Notes: generated by a model not told the origin, from the letters alone. 35,004 bases of DNA from Faecalicoccus acidiformans (GCF_014202635.1 NZ_JACHHD010000018.1:1-35004); one strand, 5' to 3'; counted from the stretch's first letter, positions 24,312 to 31,687 are shown. A program made the numbers and translations.

Positions 24312-24455
24312 CTAGAAATGGATATTATTTTTATCATGATGAAAAACACTGTATGCTTCACCAATTATTTTTTTCTCGATCAATGCAATAGTGATCCAAT
24401 TTGCTTCGGTTCTGTCAGTATTCTTGAATTCTAAGGTGATGGTTTCTATTCTTAT
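24312..24455 (-). other. Unassigned open stretch, probable coding remnant
   Basis: Between the unknown gene and manA, one minus-strand frame stays open for ~46 codons and reads like protein (for example NTDRTEANWITIALIEKKI), ending at TAG 24312. It has no start codon or ribosome site and is out of frame with the remnant upstream of it. It may be a later part of the same broken gene, but I cannot match it to a family. Confidence 0.35.
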
Positions 24456-24603
24456 TCAAGACAAAACACAAAGTTATGTATTATTCCTTCTTTCATGATA
24501 ATAGGAATCCCAACTTCATAAATGTCAATTACATCGTGAATCTGATCTGCAATTTCTAAAATTTTTTTGTATCGGCCAAATCAACTGCAATTTGTAACTT
24601 CAT
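24452..24603 (-). pseudogene. Truncated, frameshifted 3-hexulose-6-phosphate synthase-like gene
   Basis: ATG 24603 has a good AGAAGGAG site overlapping the manA stop and begins MKLQIAVDLADTKK, which is the characteristic N-terminus of the hexulose-phosphate synthase / KGPDC (OMPDC superfamily) proteins. A stop follows after 15 codons. Shifting frame by one base in a run of seven A restores LEIADQIHDVIDIYEVGIPIIMKEG, again the family pattern, before a second stop after ~50 codons. The remaining ~160 residues are missing. It was evidently the third gene of the deoR-manA operon, for ketose/hexulose phosphate metabolism. Confidence 0.7.
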
Positions 24604-24605
24604 TT

Positions 24606-25556
24606 CTAATTCTCCTTCTCATTTCGATAGGATGCTAAGAATAAATCCATATTTCCGTTGAAATGCATCCATCCCATATGCGAAGGCACTAAAACTGTTT
24701 CTCCCTTACGAATGGAGATTCCATTGATGGTACCTTCGCCATCGACGCATGTGTAAAAGGCGAATCTTTCATGAAGAAACTTTCCTTGTTTTTTCACATG
24801 GATACGAATCAAAGTATAGAGTCCGGGTTCATCCCAATAGCGAGTCACATCACACCCAAATTCATGGGCTGCAGGATACATCTCGAATTCAATCATTTTG
24901 TCTGGTAAATTGACATTTTCATATACAAATTGAGGTTGGATATCTCGCTTTTTTCCAGTGGAGGGATCAATTCGATCATAATCATATAAACGTAAGGTAA
25001 GGTCCGCGTTTCTGGAGATATTATAGGTCAGCACTTTTTTTCCGATCGCATGTAAAGTACCAGTAGGAATATCGATAAAACCATTAATTGGTGTAGGTAA
25101 ATATCGAAGTAATTTATCCCATTTTTTGTTTTTGGTCCATTCAATAAATTCTTCTTTACTTTTCGCATGATGACCGAATTCGATATATCCATCTTCGGGC
25201 GCATCTAAAATGACCCAGGCTTCTGGTTTCCCTCTGCCGCCGTTATATTCTTTGGCGAAAGAATCGTCGGGATGGATTTGTATAGACAAGTCTTCATCTG
25301 GGTCCAATATATTGACTCGTATTGGTAATTGGTCTGTTTCGCACTCAAACCAATTCGGATGATCAACATACAATTCGGACAATGTACAGTTCATTTCCGG
25401 AATTTTACAATCCGCATGGCCTGGCAAGGCAACAACATTGTAAACCTCACCCAGTTGTTCGATATCTGTTTCATAATGAAACTCTTCTCTGAGTCGTTTT
25501 CCTTTTCCCCACATTCTTGGTTCGATGTGCGGAGAAATCTTAACAATCTTTTTCAT
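24606..25556 (-). CDS. manA: Class I mannose-6-phosphate isomerase
   Basis: A 316-aa Zn-dependent cupin isomerase interconverting mannose 6-phosphate and fructose 6-phosphate. The metal-binding residues are in SIQIHPDD (Gln, His), GKPEAWVIL (Glu) and PTGTLHAIG (His). The N-terminus (PHIEPRMWGKGKRL) fits the family, which also includes isomerases acting on other aldose phosphates. AGGAGG lies 7 nt before ATG 25556. It starts one base after the DeoR stop, so the regulator and enzyme are one transcript; a broken hexulose-phosphate synthase-like gene follows. Confidence 0.92.
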   Translation of the reverse strand: MKKIVKISPHIEPRMWGKGKRLREEFHYETDIEQLGEVYNVVALPGHADCKIPEMNCTLSELYVDHPNWFECETDQLPIRVNILDPDEDLSIQIHPDDSFAKEYNGGRGKPEAWVILDAPEDGYIEFGHHAKSKEEFIEWTKNKKWDKLLRYLPTPINGFIDIPTGTLHAIGKKVLTYNISRNADLTLRLYDYDRIDPSTGKKRDIQPQFVYENVNLPDKMIEFEMYPAAHEFGCDVTRYWDEPGLYTLIRIHVKKQGKFLHERFAFYTCVDGEGTINGISIRKGETVLVPSHMGWMHFNGNMDLFLASYRNEKEN

Positions 25557-25557
25557 T

Positions 25558-26322
25558 TCAATCCTCCTTGCTGCTGATGATATTGACTCGATCTTTTAAT
25601 GCATCATATCTTTGTCGAGAAAGCAGATGATCTGTTATAATGCCGTCAATGCATTCCCAATCGGTAATCGTGTGCAAACCGTTTTGTGCAAACTTAGTAC
25701 TGTCAACTAGAACATAGACTATATCACTTTGTAGAATCATTGTTTGTTTCAAACTTAGTTCTTGATATGAATGTGTTGTTGGACCAGTACTATCCATGAT
25801 TCCGGCACTGCCTAATAAACAAATATCTGCATGCACGGATTGTATGAACTTTTCGGCCCAATTCCCGACAAGAGCTTGATTTTTGTCTCGTTTTTTGCCG
25901 CCAGTCAAGAATACATTGTTGGTTTCTTTTAAGCTTTCAAATGCTAACAAAGAATTTGTGATAATATTTTTGTCTTCCAGACGGTTTAAATAATCGACAC
26001 ATTGAAGGCAAGTTGAACCGGCATCCAAGAAAATCGTATTTACTTGGCGGCATTCTTCAACGGCTCTTTTCGCTATTTCAGTTTTCTTTTCTATATTCTG
26101 CTTGCGAAAATCATATCTTTTTTCGAGGCTTAATATAGATAAACTGGCTCCTCCGTATTCTTTTTGTGCGATTCCCATTTGTTCCAGAATATGCAAGTCT
26201 TTTCGGATTGTTTCCATACTTACCTGATGGCATTGCGCTAATTCTTTGGCATTGACATATCCATCTTTTTCTAATCTCTCGACGATTTCTGATAGTCGTT
26301 TATGCATTAATCTTTTCTCCAT
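25558..26322 (-). CDS. DeoR/GlpR family sugar-phosphate-responsive repressor
   Basis: A 254-aa regulator: an N-terminal DeoR-type HTH (RLSEIVERLEKDGYVNAKELAQCHQVSMETIRKDLHILEQMG) and a C-terminal DeoRC sugar-phosphate sensor with FLDAGSTCLQ and VDSTKFAQNG. ATG 26322 is chosen because AGGAG lies 8 nt upstream and the HTH then starts at the usual place; the open frame runs 41 codons further without family similarity. It heads the operon with manA and presumably represses it, relieved by a sugar phosphate. An 8-bp tandem repeat in its promoter region (26365-26382) is a candidate operator. Confidence 0.9.
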   Translation of the reverse strand: MEKRLMHKRLSEIVERLEKDGYVNAKELAQCHQVSMETIRKDLHILEQMGIAQKEYGGASLSILSLEKRYDFRKQNIEKKTEIAKRAVEECRQVNTIFLDAGSTCLQCVDYLNRLEDKNIITNSLLAFESLKETNNVFLTGGKKRDKNQALVGNWAEKFIQSVHADICLLGSAGIMDSTGPTTHSYQELSLKQTMILQSDIVYVLVDSTKFAQNGLHTITDWECIDGIITDHLLSRQRYDALKDRVNIISSKED

Positions 26323-26364
26323 ACCATCACTCCTTATTCTAATGAAAATAAATGGATAATCATC

Positions 26365-26382
26365 TTGCGATTGGTTGCGATT
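26365..26382. promoter_or_regulatory. Tandem octamer upstream of the deoR gene, candidate operator
   Basis: TTGCGATT occurs twice, at 26365-26372 and 26375-26382, a 10-bp period that puts both on one helix face. It lies 43-60 bp upstream of the DeoR start codon. DeoR-family repressors often use repeated short boxes in their own promoters. Confidence 0.45.
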
Positions 26383-26468
26383 CAATACTATTCTACATCT
26401 AACTTTTTTGTCTTGTATACAGGTAAGATTTGGTACTATTATCACTAACAGAAATAATTGGTAAAACA

Positions 26469-26500
26469 GCCCAATGATCTGTAAATTAATTTAATTGGGC
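26469..26500. repeat. Inverted repeat between deoR and lipoprotein genes
   Basis: GCCCAAT (26469-26475) and ATTGGGC (26494-26500) form a perfect 7-bp stem with an 18-nt AT-rich loop. It lies between two divergent genes and could be an operator or a weak terminator. Confidence 0.4.
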
Positions 26501-26577
26501 TCGTCATCAATTAACATTTGCAGCTAATATTTTTATATGTAAAAGTTAAAACAACTCATGGTTGCAAAAATTCTGCT

Positions 26578-26585
26578 GGGGGGGG
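26578..26585 (+). repeat. G8 homopolymer upstream of the lipoprotein gene
   Basis: Eight consecutive G residues, 38 nt before the lipoprotein start codon, just downstream of an AT-rich promoter zone. A tract of this length is prone to slippage. Confidence 0.6.
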
Positions 26586-26622
26586 TAAAATTTAGTTAAA
26601 CAAATTAAAGGAGAAAGAAAAA

Positions 26623-27174
26623 ATGAAGAAAATGAAAAGGTTATTCTCATTGATTTTGGCTTCGACAATGGGGATGGGACTGGTAGGATGCTCCAGTTCT
26701 GCAAATGAAGAAGAAACAACTAAAAAAACGGAAACAGTAGAAAAAGAAGAAACGATTGCATTACCGACAGAAACAATGTCACCAGAAGAAACATTGCAGT
26801 TGACTGCCGGTACCGAAATAAAATTAGAGGACCTTGAGAAGATGCCCGATGAGGCTACATTAGAAGAAAATAATTTAATGACGACTTATAATATAGTTAA
26901 CTCGTTCTTGGATGAAAATGGAGAAAAAGGGAAAGAAATTGAAATGCAAGAAGGTTTAGGGGTGTGTGAATATGATGAACATGGATATCGAGAGCAAGTG
27001 GGATCTGATGGAAAAACTCAAGAAATCCAGATAACCGGCATAACTATTGAAGAAATAACAAACTTGGTTCATAACAATGATGGTACAATCACAAAGTGTT
27101 TTGTTGATGATTATGATCAAGAGGTTCGAGGAGGAAATATCATTTCAGAAAAGTTGTTAGCCGAACTAAACTGA
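26623..27174 (+). CDS. Putative lipoprotein of unknown function
   Basis: A 183-aa surface lipoprotein: a basic N-terminus, a hydrophobic stretch and the lipobox LVGC at residues 20-23, then a Ser/Glu/Thr-rich linker and a small acidic domain with no family I recognise. It has GGAG upstream of ATG 26623. It is monocistronic with its own terminator. It ends just before the tRNA-Asn-related element. A role in binding or signalling at the membrane surface is only a guess. Confidence 0.82.
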   Translation: MKKMKRLFSLILASTMGMGLVGCSSSANEEETTKKTETVEKEETIALPTETMSPEETLQLTAGTEIKLEDLEKMPDEATLEENNLMTTYNIVNSFLDENGEKGKEIEMQEGLGVCEYDEHGYREQVGSDGKTQEIQITGITIEEITNLVHNNDGTITKCFVDDYDQEVRGGNIISEKLLAELN

Positions 27175-27203
27175 GAATAAATCAGTTTTACAGATACACC
27201 AAA

Positions 27204-27242
27204 AGCCAGGCAGCTCTATTGCAGAGTTCCTGGCTGATTTTA
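27204..27242 (+). terminator. Terminator of the lipoprotein gene
   Basis: AGCCAGG (27204-27210) and CCTGGCT (27229-27235) with an inner CTCT/AGAG pairing, followed by GATTTTAT. Confidence 0.7.
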
Positions 27243-27315
27243 TAGACATTTCGATTAGTATTTTTATAATTTTTCTATTTAGAAAATTAGAGTACATGGC
27301 TAATAATATTTTGAC

Positions 27316-27393
27316 AAAAATAAAACACTTTCTTAATTTGCCTTTATTTAAAGCATTTCAAGAAAGTGTTTATTTGCAATGGCGCCTGAAACA
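27316..27393. repeat. Distal attachment-site repeat (copy of the tRNA-Asn 3' end)
   Basis: Carries GGCGCCTGAAACA (27381-27393), the complement of the tRNA-Asn 3' end with CCA, plus a full copy of the tRNA terminator hairpin. It has no tRNA body: similarity stops at 27393. It differs from 29086-29164 by one A deletion and two substitutions. Confidence 0.85.
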
Positions 27394-27511
27394 CAACGAA
27401 CGATAAATATTAAAACAGATTGATATACGCCGATAACAGCTATTTAAAAGGACTTTTTGAATTTCATTGTGCTTATAAATCGATACAAATTGATACGAAT
27501 CTGACTAAAAA

Positions 27512-27530
27512 TGTGGTGAGTTTGTGGTGA
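27512..27530 (+). repeat. Paired TGTGGTGA octamers, left end of the element
   Basis: TGTGGTGA at 27512-27519 and 27523-27530, an 11-bp period. A matching pair with the same 11-bp period occurs at 29059-29077 near the other end. Candidate arm-type binding sites for a tyrosine recombinase. Confidence 0.5.
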
Positions 27531-27555
27531 AAAATTTTAATGGATTCGGCTTTCG

Positions 27556-27603
27556 TAAAGTATATTTAAAGTATACTTAAAGTTCACTTTTAAAGTCTAC
27601 TTT
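27556..27603. repeat. Four near-tandem TAAAGTNTAC units overlapping the 3' end of the AlbA_2 gene
   Basis: Units start at 27556, 27567, 27578 and 27591 (11, 11 and 13 bp apart): TAAAGTATATT, TAAAGTATACT, TAAAGTTCACTTT, TAAAGTCTACTTT. The last one runs across the stop codon of the gene. Each is a near-palindrome of TAAAGTATACTTTA. Confidence 0.75.
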
Positions 27604-28901
27604 GTTATCCATTGACCTTTTTTTCGAGATCCTACTCTTTCCAGAATTCCGAGATTTTGAAGTTTAGCACAAATCTTTTTTGTTGCTCCAAGACTAATTC
27701 CTACTTTATCCGCAACGTTCTGGAGCGATAAATTACCATCATGGCTTAAAGCGTCATATACTTTTTTCTGATTTTCAGTTAATCCATTTTTATATAAAAC
27801 TATATTTTTTCTAGTTGCAACATCGGGTCTATCAAAAGCCAATGGAATTGTTACCTTCAACATCCCATCATCAAAAGAAAATACTTCTTTGCCATATTTT
27901 TCAACTATAGTTGGAATTCCATGGCCGCTTTGTTCGGCATATTTGGCTGCCATGAAAATTGTTAACAAGCTTTTATTGACTGGAACGCTAGTCCCTTGAT
28001 AAAATCCCTCTTTTGATAAAGAAAAGGGAAGACCACCATATGAAACTATTTCGATACGATCATCAAATAAGTAAATGGAAGGTGCTACTTCGTTTTTCCA
28101 ATCATTGTGTAAGCAGGCATTAATCCAAGCTTCTCGAAAACTAGGAAAATCAAATAAAGGAAGTTCTTCTCTTATTGTATTATTTAGATTCACTTTCATT
28201 ATATTTATAGTTTCAAAAAATTGCATAACTTCCGAGATAGAAATAAGCAGACATTTTCCTCCATATTCAGTTCTTTTAGACATTACGCTCTTATCAGTTC
28301 CTTCAAAGGTAATAACTTTTAAAGAAATAGAATTCCTATCGGATAATAAGTAGGCATTCATGTTGAATTTACCATTTCTGTTTATCAAACCGTAATTTGA
28401 GTAAAATTCTCTTGTAGCACTTGGATGGATTCCGTTGCCTGCTAATATGGCGAAAAGTGAATTAAAAGTAGGGTTTTGATTAGGAGATGACTTTTGACGC
28501 AAAATATCAGAATCTGAAGTAGAAAGCATTCTTCTCAAAATCTCATTTGATGCATGTTCGTCTGCTGAAACATTACGGATATAATATCTTCCATCAAATG
28601 AATATGGTATATCATATCCTCTAGCAAAAACTTTAATATATTTTCTATTAGTTTCGTCTATCAATTCTTGAATATCTGCATAAATTCGAGGTTCAATCTT
28701 ATCTCTTATTCTATTTCGTATATCCATTAAAGTGTTTTTGCCTATAGAAATTCCACATACATTTCCATCATCTTTTACACCATAATATACAGTGCCTTGA
28801 CCATGCTTATTAAGCATGGCTACAATTGATTTCAAGCCTTTATCAAGCTGGCCTAACCCTTCTTTAAATTCTTGATATTCATTCTCGATACCGAGATTCA
28901 T
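27597..28901 (-). CDS. Schlafen/AlbA_2 domain ATP-binding transcriptional regulator
   Basis: A 434-aa protein of the widespread AlbA_2-HATPase_c_4 group. Residues ~5-130 are the Schlafen AlbA_2 domain (YQEFKEGL...SIVAMLNKHGQGTVYYGVKDDG). Residues ~240-355 form a GHKL-type ATP-binding domain, with the N-box FREAWINACLHNDW and SGHGIPTIVEKYG. The last ~60 residues are a winged helix (LTENQKKVYDALS...LQNVADKVGISLGATKKICAKL). Start ATG 28901 has GAGGTG 6 nt upstream; a GTG at 28910 is within that site. It is the only gene in a tRNA-Asn element and is bracketed by TAAAGTNTAC clusters that it probably binds. Mobile-element regulation or defence are both possible roles. Confidence 0.88.
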   Translation of the reverse strand: MNLGIENEYQEFKEGLGQLDKGLKSIVAMLNKHGQGTVYYGVKDDGNVCGISIGKNTLMDIRNRIRDKIEPRIYADIQELIDETNRKYIKVFARGYDIPYSFDGRYYIRNVSADEHASNEILRRMLSTSDSDILRQKSSPNQNPTFNSLFAILAGNGIHPSATREFYSNYGLINRNGKFNMNAYLLSDRNSISLKVITFEGTDKSVMSKRTEYGGKCLLISISEVMQFFETINIMKVNLNNTIREELPLFDFPSFREAWINACLHNDWKNEVAPSIYLFDDRIEIVSYGGLPFSLSKEGFYQGTSVPVNKSLLTIFMAAKYAEQSGHGIPTIVEKYGKEVFSFDDGMLKVTIPLAFDRPDVATRKNIVLYKNGLTENQKKVYDALSHDGNLSLQNVADKVGISLGATKKICAKLQNLGILERVGSRKKGQWITK

Positions 28902-28921
28902 AACGTTCACCTCATTTCATT

Positions 28922-28967
28922 TAAAGTATACCTTAAGTTTATTTTAAAGTCTACTTTTAAAGTCTAC
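28922..28967. promoter_or_regulatory. Four TAAAGTNTAC units in the promoter of the AlbA_2 gene
   Basis: Units begin at 28922 (TAAAGTATACCT), 28933 (TTAAGTTTATTT, degenerate), 28945 and 28958 (TAAAGTCTAC twice, 13 bp apart). They cover the region 20-65 bp upstream of the start codon, where the promoter must lie, so autoregulation is likely. Same unit and count as 27556-27603. Confidence 0.7.
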
Positions 28968-29058
28968 CACAATATTGTTACTTCTATATAAATATGATTG
29001 TGTCGATTTAAAATGTAGATTATTATCACTACTAATAACATTCAGAAACAAATGGTTC

Positions 29059-29077
29059 TGTGGTGAAAATGTGGCGA
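29059..29077 (+). repeat. Paired TGTGGYGA octamers, right end of the element
   Basis: TGTGGTGA at 29059-29066 and TGTGGCGA at 29070-29077, 11-bp period, 9 bp from the attachment repeat. Same orientation as the pair at 27512-27530. Confidence 0.5.
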
Positions 29078-29085
29078 ATTTGCAT

Positions 29086-29142
29086 AAAAATAAAAACACT
29101 TTCTCAATTTGCCTTTATTTAAAGCATTTCAAGAAAGTGTTT
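29086..29142 (-). terminator. Terminator of tRNA-Asn
   Basis: On the minus strand AAACACTTTCT (29142-29132) pairs with AGAAAGTGTTT (29104-29094), an 11-bp stem with an additional inner GCTTTA/TAAAGGC pairing, followed by TTTATTTTT. Confidence 0.8.
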
Positions 29143-29164
29143 ACTTGCAATGGCGCCTGAAACA
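29086..29164. repeat. tRNA-proximal attachment-site repeat
   Basis: Contains the real tRNA-Asn 3' end (29151-29164) and its terminator; the near-identical copy is at 27316-27393. Confidence 0.85.
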
Positions 29165-29226
29165 AGACTCGAACTTGTGACCTGCCGGTTAACAGCCGGA
29201 TGCTCTACCGACTGAGCTATTCAGGC
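29151..29226 (-). tRNA. tRNA-Asn (GTT)
   Basis: A 76-nt cloverleaf on the minus strand: acceptor GCCTGAA/TTCAGGC, D arm AGCTCAGTCGGTAGAGC, anticodon loop CTGTTAA with GTT, T arm ACAAG-TTCGAGT-CTTGT, G discriminator and encoded CCA. A minus-strand TATAAT at 29236-29241 is the likely -10. Its 3' end is the target of the element to its left. Confidence 0.96.
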
Positions 29227-29298
29227 AACTGCTCAATTATATTAGCATACACTTTGTTTATGTGCAATAGGAAATAATGAATTTTTTCGATAAAAGTA

Positions 29299-29327
29299 TT
29301 GTCTTTTTAGATTTGTCGGTTTTTAAT
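29299..29327 (+). promoter_or_regulatory. Promoter of the HAD phosphatase gene at 29357
   Basis: TTGTCT (29299-29304), 17 bp, TTTAAT (29322-29327), 29 nt before the start codon. Confidence 0.5.
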
Positions 29328-29356
29328 GATGTGTGTAATGAAAAGAAGGGGACAAA

Positions 29357-30235
29357 ATGATCAAAGCTATCGTAATGGACATGGATGGAACTTTGTTGGA
29401 TCCATCGAATAAAATTATGCCAAAAACAAAAAGTGCATTGATTCAATTACAGAAAAAAGGGATACAGTTGATACTAGCCAGTGGACGGAGTTATACGCGG
29501 TTGATGCCGTATGCCACGGAACTGACGATGGATATGCATCGTGGATGGTTATTAGAAGTTGATGGGGTCGCTGTATATGATTTATCAAAGATGGAGAGAA
29601 CGATCTTGCGCCGAATGACCATGGAAGAAGTTCAAATGGTATTTTCAGACCTTATCCATAGAAATTGCGAAAGTATGGCTTGTTTTGATGACGGAGTCTA
29701 CGATTATTTTCCAGATGAAATACGTCAGATTAAAAAGACTATACGGATTAAGGAAAACCTGCCGGAAGATTTTCCTTGGACTGGAGGACCTTGGGGTTGG
29801 TTGGCAGATATGAGAGATGGTTATCCGAACATTCATTACATAACACATGTATCTGAGATTTCGCCACCTATCAATAAAATTCAACTTATGCAGGAAGAAC
29901 AAGAAATCCAGTTTTTGTATCAAGTGTTGGCAGAGAAGTTTTTAGATTTTAATGTATTCCGTACAGCACCACGTCAATTGGAAATCTTGCCTAAAGGAGT
30001 TTCAAAAGGAGAAACCCTAGAGAAGATCATGGAGCGGGAAGGATGGACAAAGGATGAAGTCCTGGCATTCGGCGATGGCGAAAATGATGTTAGCTTATTT
30101 GATGTGGTAGAAAATAGTTTTGCGATGGGACAAGCCAAAGCGTATGTTAAAGAGCGGGCAAAACATGTAACAGCTTCAAATAATCAGGAAGGAATATGGC
30201 AAGCCCTTTACAAACTTGGCTTGCTTGAAGATTGA
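29357..30235 (+). CDS. Cof-type HAD-IIB family phosphatase
   Basis: A 292-aa cytoplasmic phosphatase. Motif I is MDMDGTLLD with Asp8/Asp10, motif II is ASGRS, the conserved Lys is in LPKGVSKGETLEKI, and motif IV is GDGENDVSLFD. The cap domain between residues ~85 and 200 is type C2. AAGGGGA precedes ATG 29357. The following LTA-synthase-like gene starts ~30 nt later and is probably co-transcribed. Substrate unknown; this is the second Cof-type HAD in the window but only distantly similar to the one at 1323. Confidence 0.9.
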   Translation: MIKAIVMDMDGTLLDPSNKIMPKTKSALIQLQKKGIQLILASGRSYTRLMPYATELTMDMHRGWLLEVDGVAVYDLSKMERTILRRMTMEEVQMVFSDLIHRNCESMACFDDGVYDYFPDEIRQIKKTIRIKENLPEDFPWTGGPWGWLADMRDGYPNIHYITHVSEISPPINKIQLMQEEQEIQFLYQVLAEKFLDFNVFRTAPRQLEILPKGVSKGETLEKIMEREGWTKDEVLAFGDGENDVSLFDVVENSFAMGQAKAYVKERAKHVTASNNQEGIWQALYKLGLLED

Positions 30236-30265
30236 ATAGTTCGATAAAAAGGAAGGTTGGATGAG

Positions 30266-31687
30266 TTGTTGAACTTTTTGATAGTATTGTTGGGATCGGT
30301 ATTGGCTAGAACGGTTGCATGGGCATTTTCCTATTTTGGACTTTCTTCATTTGAACAACTGGTTTTTCATATCAAAGTCCCGTTGGAAGGAACAAATAAA
30401 CGATTTTTAGTGGATTGGCTGCGCCTGTGTTTTCTATATGGCTTGATTCTTTCGCTCCTAATCTATATTCCTCTTTATTTTTTAGATCTATTAAATGAAT
30501 TATCTTGGATTTGGTTTTTTCTTTGTTTGATTTATTCTGCAGGGAAAGTAGGACTGTTTACTTATATCCTTCATCAGTTTCAAACCAGCGATCTTTATGA
30601 AAAAGAATATATTCATCCAGATCAAGAGTCTATAGGAATACCTAAAGAGAAAAAGAATTTAATCCATATTTATTTGGAATCTATGGAAACCACATATGCG
30701 AAGAAGGAAGATGGAGGAGATTCCCAAGAAGATCTTCTTCCTTATTTAACTTCTTTGACCAAAGAAAATCTCTCTTTCTCTCAACACGACAAGATTGGAG
30801 GCGGTCTTGTGGTGACAGGCACAGGATGGACTACGGGAGGTATGGTGGCTTCGAGCGCCGGTGTGCCTTTGAATTTTCCGATCACCCATCCATTTTGTAC
30901 AGATAAAAAGCCATTCATGAAAGGGCTAGTTGGATTGGGCGATATTTTAGAGAAAAATGGATACTCCAATACTTTGATGATTGGTTCTCAAGCTGTATTT
31001 GGGGGTCGTAAGTTTTATTATGATCAACATGGAGATTATCAGATCTATGATTTAAATAGAGTGAAACAAGAAGGGTGGCTAGATCAAGATTATCATGAGT
31101 TTTGGGGATATGAAGATGAGAAACTGTTTGCTTTTGCGAAAAAGAAAATCTTAGAGTTAGCGCAAAAGCAACAACCATTTAATTTTGAAATGTTGACAGT
31201 GGATACACATCATCCATACGGATATCAGCAGAAAGACTGGGATCTTCCTTATACAAAAGGAATCTCAAATTCAATTTATCATACGGATCAACTATTGAAT
31301 GATTTTATGGAATGGTTGAAAAAACAACCTTTTTATAAAGACACTGTAATCGTGATTCAAGGAGATCACACAAGCATGGCTGCCCAATATATACATTCAA
31401 CTTATCAAAAGAATTTTGACCGCAGGATCTGGAATGTATTTATCCATCCGCAGAAAAACGCAAAGAAGAGTAAAAATCGAGAGTTTTCAACTTTAGATCT
31501 TTTTCCTTCGATTCTTTCGGCTTTGGGATTCTCATTGCCTAAAGGCGGTTTGGGATTGGGGCGTGACCTGTTTGGAGACAAGAAAACATTAGTAGAAAAA
31601 TATGGTTTAAACACGTTAAATTTGTTCATTAAAAGACGATCTCGCTTCTATCAAGAAGAGATTTTAAAACTTGGAAAAAAAAGCTGA
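30266..31687 (+). CDS. LTA synthase-like phosphoglycerol transferase (sulfatase fold), membrane protein
   Basis: A ~473-aa membrane-anchored enzyme of the LtaS/MdoB family, which moves glycerol-phosphate from phosphatidylglycerol to extracellular glycopolymers. About three N-terminal hydrophobic segments precede the extracellular sulfatase-fold domain: HIYLESMETTY (metal-binding Glu), VTGTGWTTGGM (nucleophile Thr region), VDTHHPYG and IQGDHTSM (Asp/His metal ligands). LtaS proper has five helices and ~620-650 aa, so this is a shorter subtype, closer to MdoB-like transferases. No ATG fits the start: TTG 30266 has AAGGAAGG 9 nt upstream; TTG 30257 and 30269 are alternatives. It may decorate a lipoteichoic or other surface polymer. 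Confidence 0.85.
   Translation: MLNFLIVLLGSVLARTVAWAFSYFGLSSFEQLVFHIKVPLEGTNKRFLVDWLRLCFLYGLILSLLIYIPLYFLDLLNELSWIWFFLCLIYSAGKVGLFTYILHQFQTSDLYEKEYIHPDQESIGIPKEKKNLIHIYLESMETTYAKKEDGGDSQEDLLPYLTSLTKENLSFSQHDKIGGGLVVTGTGWTTGGMVASSAGVPLNFPITHPFCTDKKPFMKGLVGLGDILEKNGYSNTLMIGSQAVFGGRKFYYDQHGDYQIYDLNRVKQEGWLDQDYHEFWGYEDEKLFAFAKKKILELAQKQQPFNFEMLTVDTHHPYGYQQKDWDLPYTKGISNSIYHTDQLLNDFMEWLKKQPFYKDTVIVIQGDHTSMAAQYIHSTYQKNFDRRIWNVFIHPQKNAKKSKNREFSTLDLFPSILSALGFSLPKGGLGLGRDLFGDKKTLVEKYGLNTLNLFIKRRSRFYQEEILKLGKKS

Larger units (their letters stand above)
27316..29164. mobile_element. Small or decayed tRNA-Asn-targeted integrative element
   Basis: Two ~78-bp direct repeats (27316-27393 and 29086-29164) differ at three positions and both contain the last 14 nt of tRNA-Asn plus the tRNA terminator. 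That is the signature of site-specific insertion at a tRNA 3' end. Between them lie ~1.7 kb carrying one intact gene (AlbA_2/ATPase regulator), two TAAAGTNTAC clusters and two TGTGGYGA pairs. No integrase or excisionase gene is present, so it is either the remnant of a larger element or a non-autonomous one mobilised in trans. Confidence 0.7.

Noticed and set aside
27556-28967. CRISPR-like array from TAAAGTNTAC repeats
   Set aside because: Units are 10-13 bp, nearly contiguous, without spacers, and no cas genes occur; they look like operator repeats.
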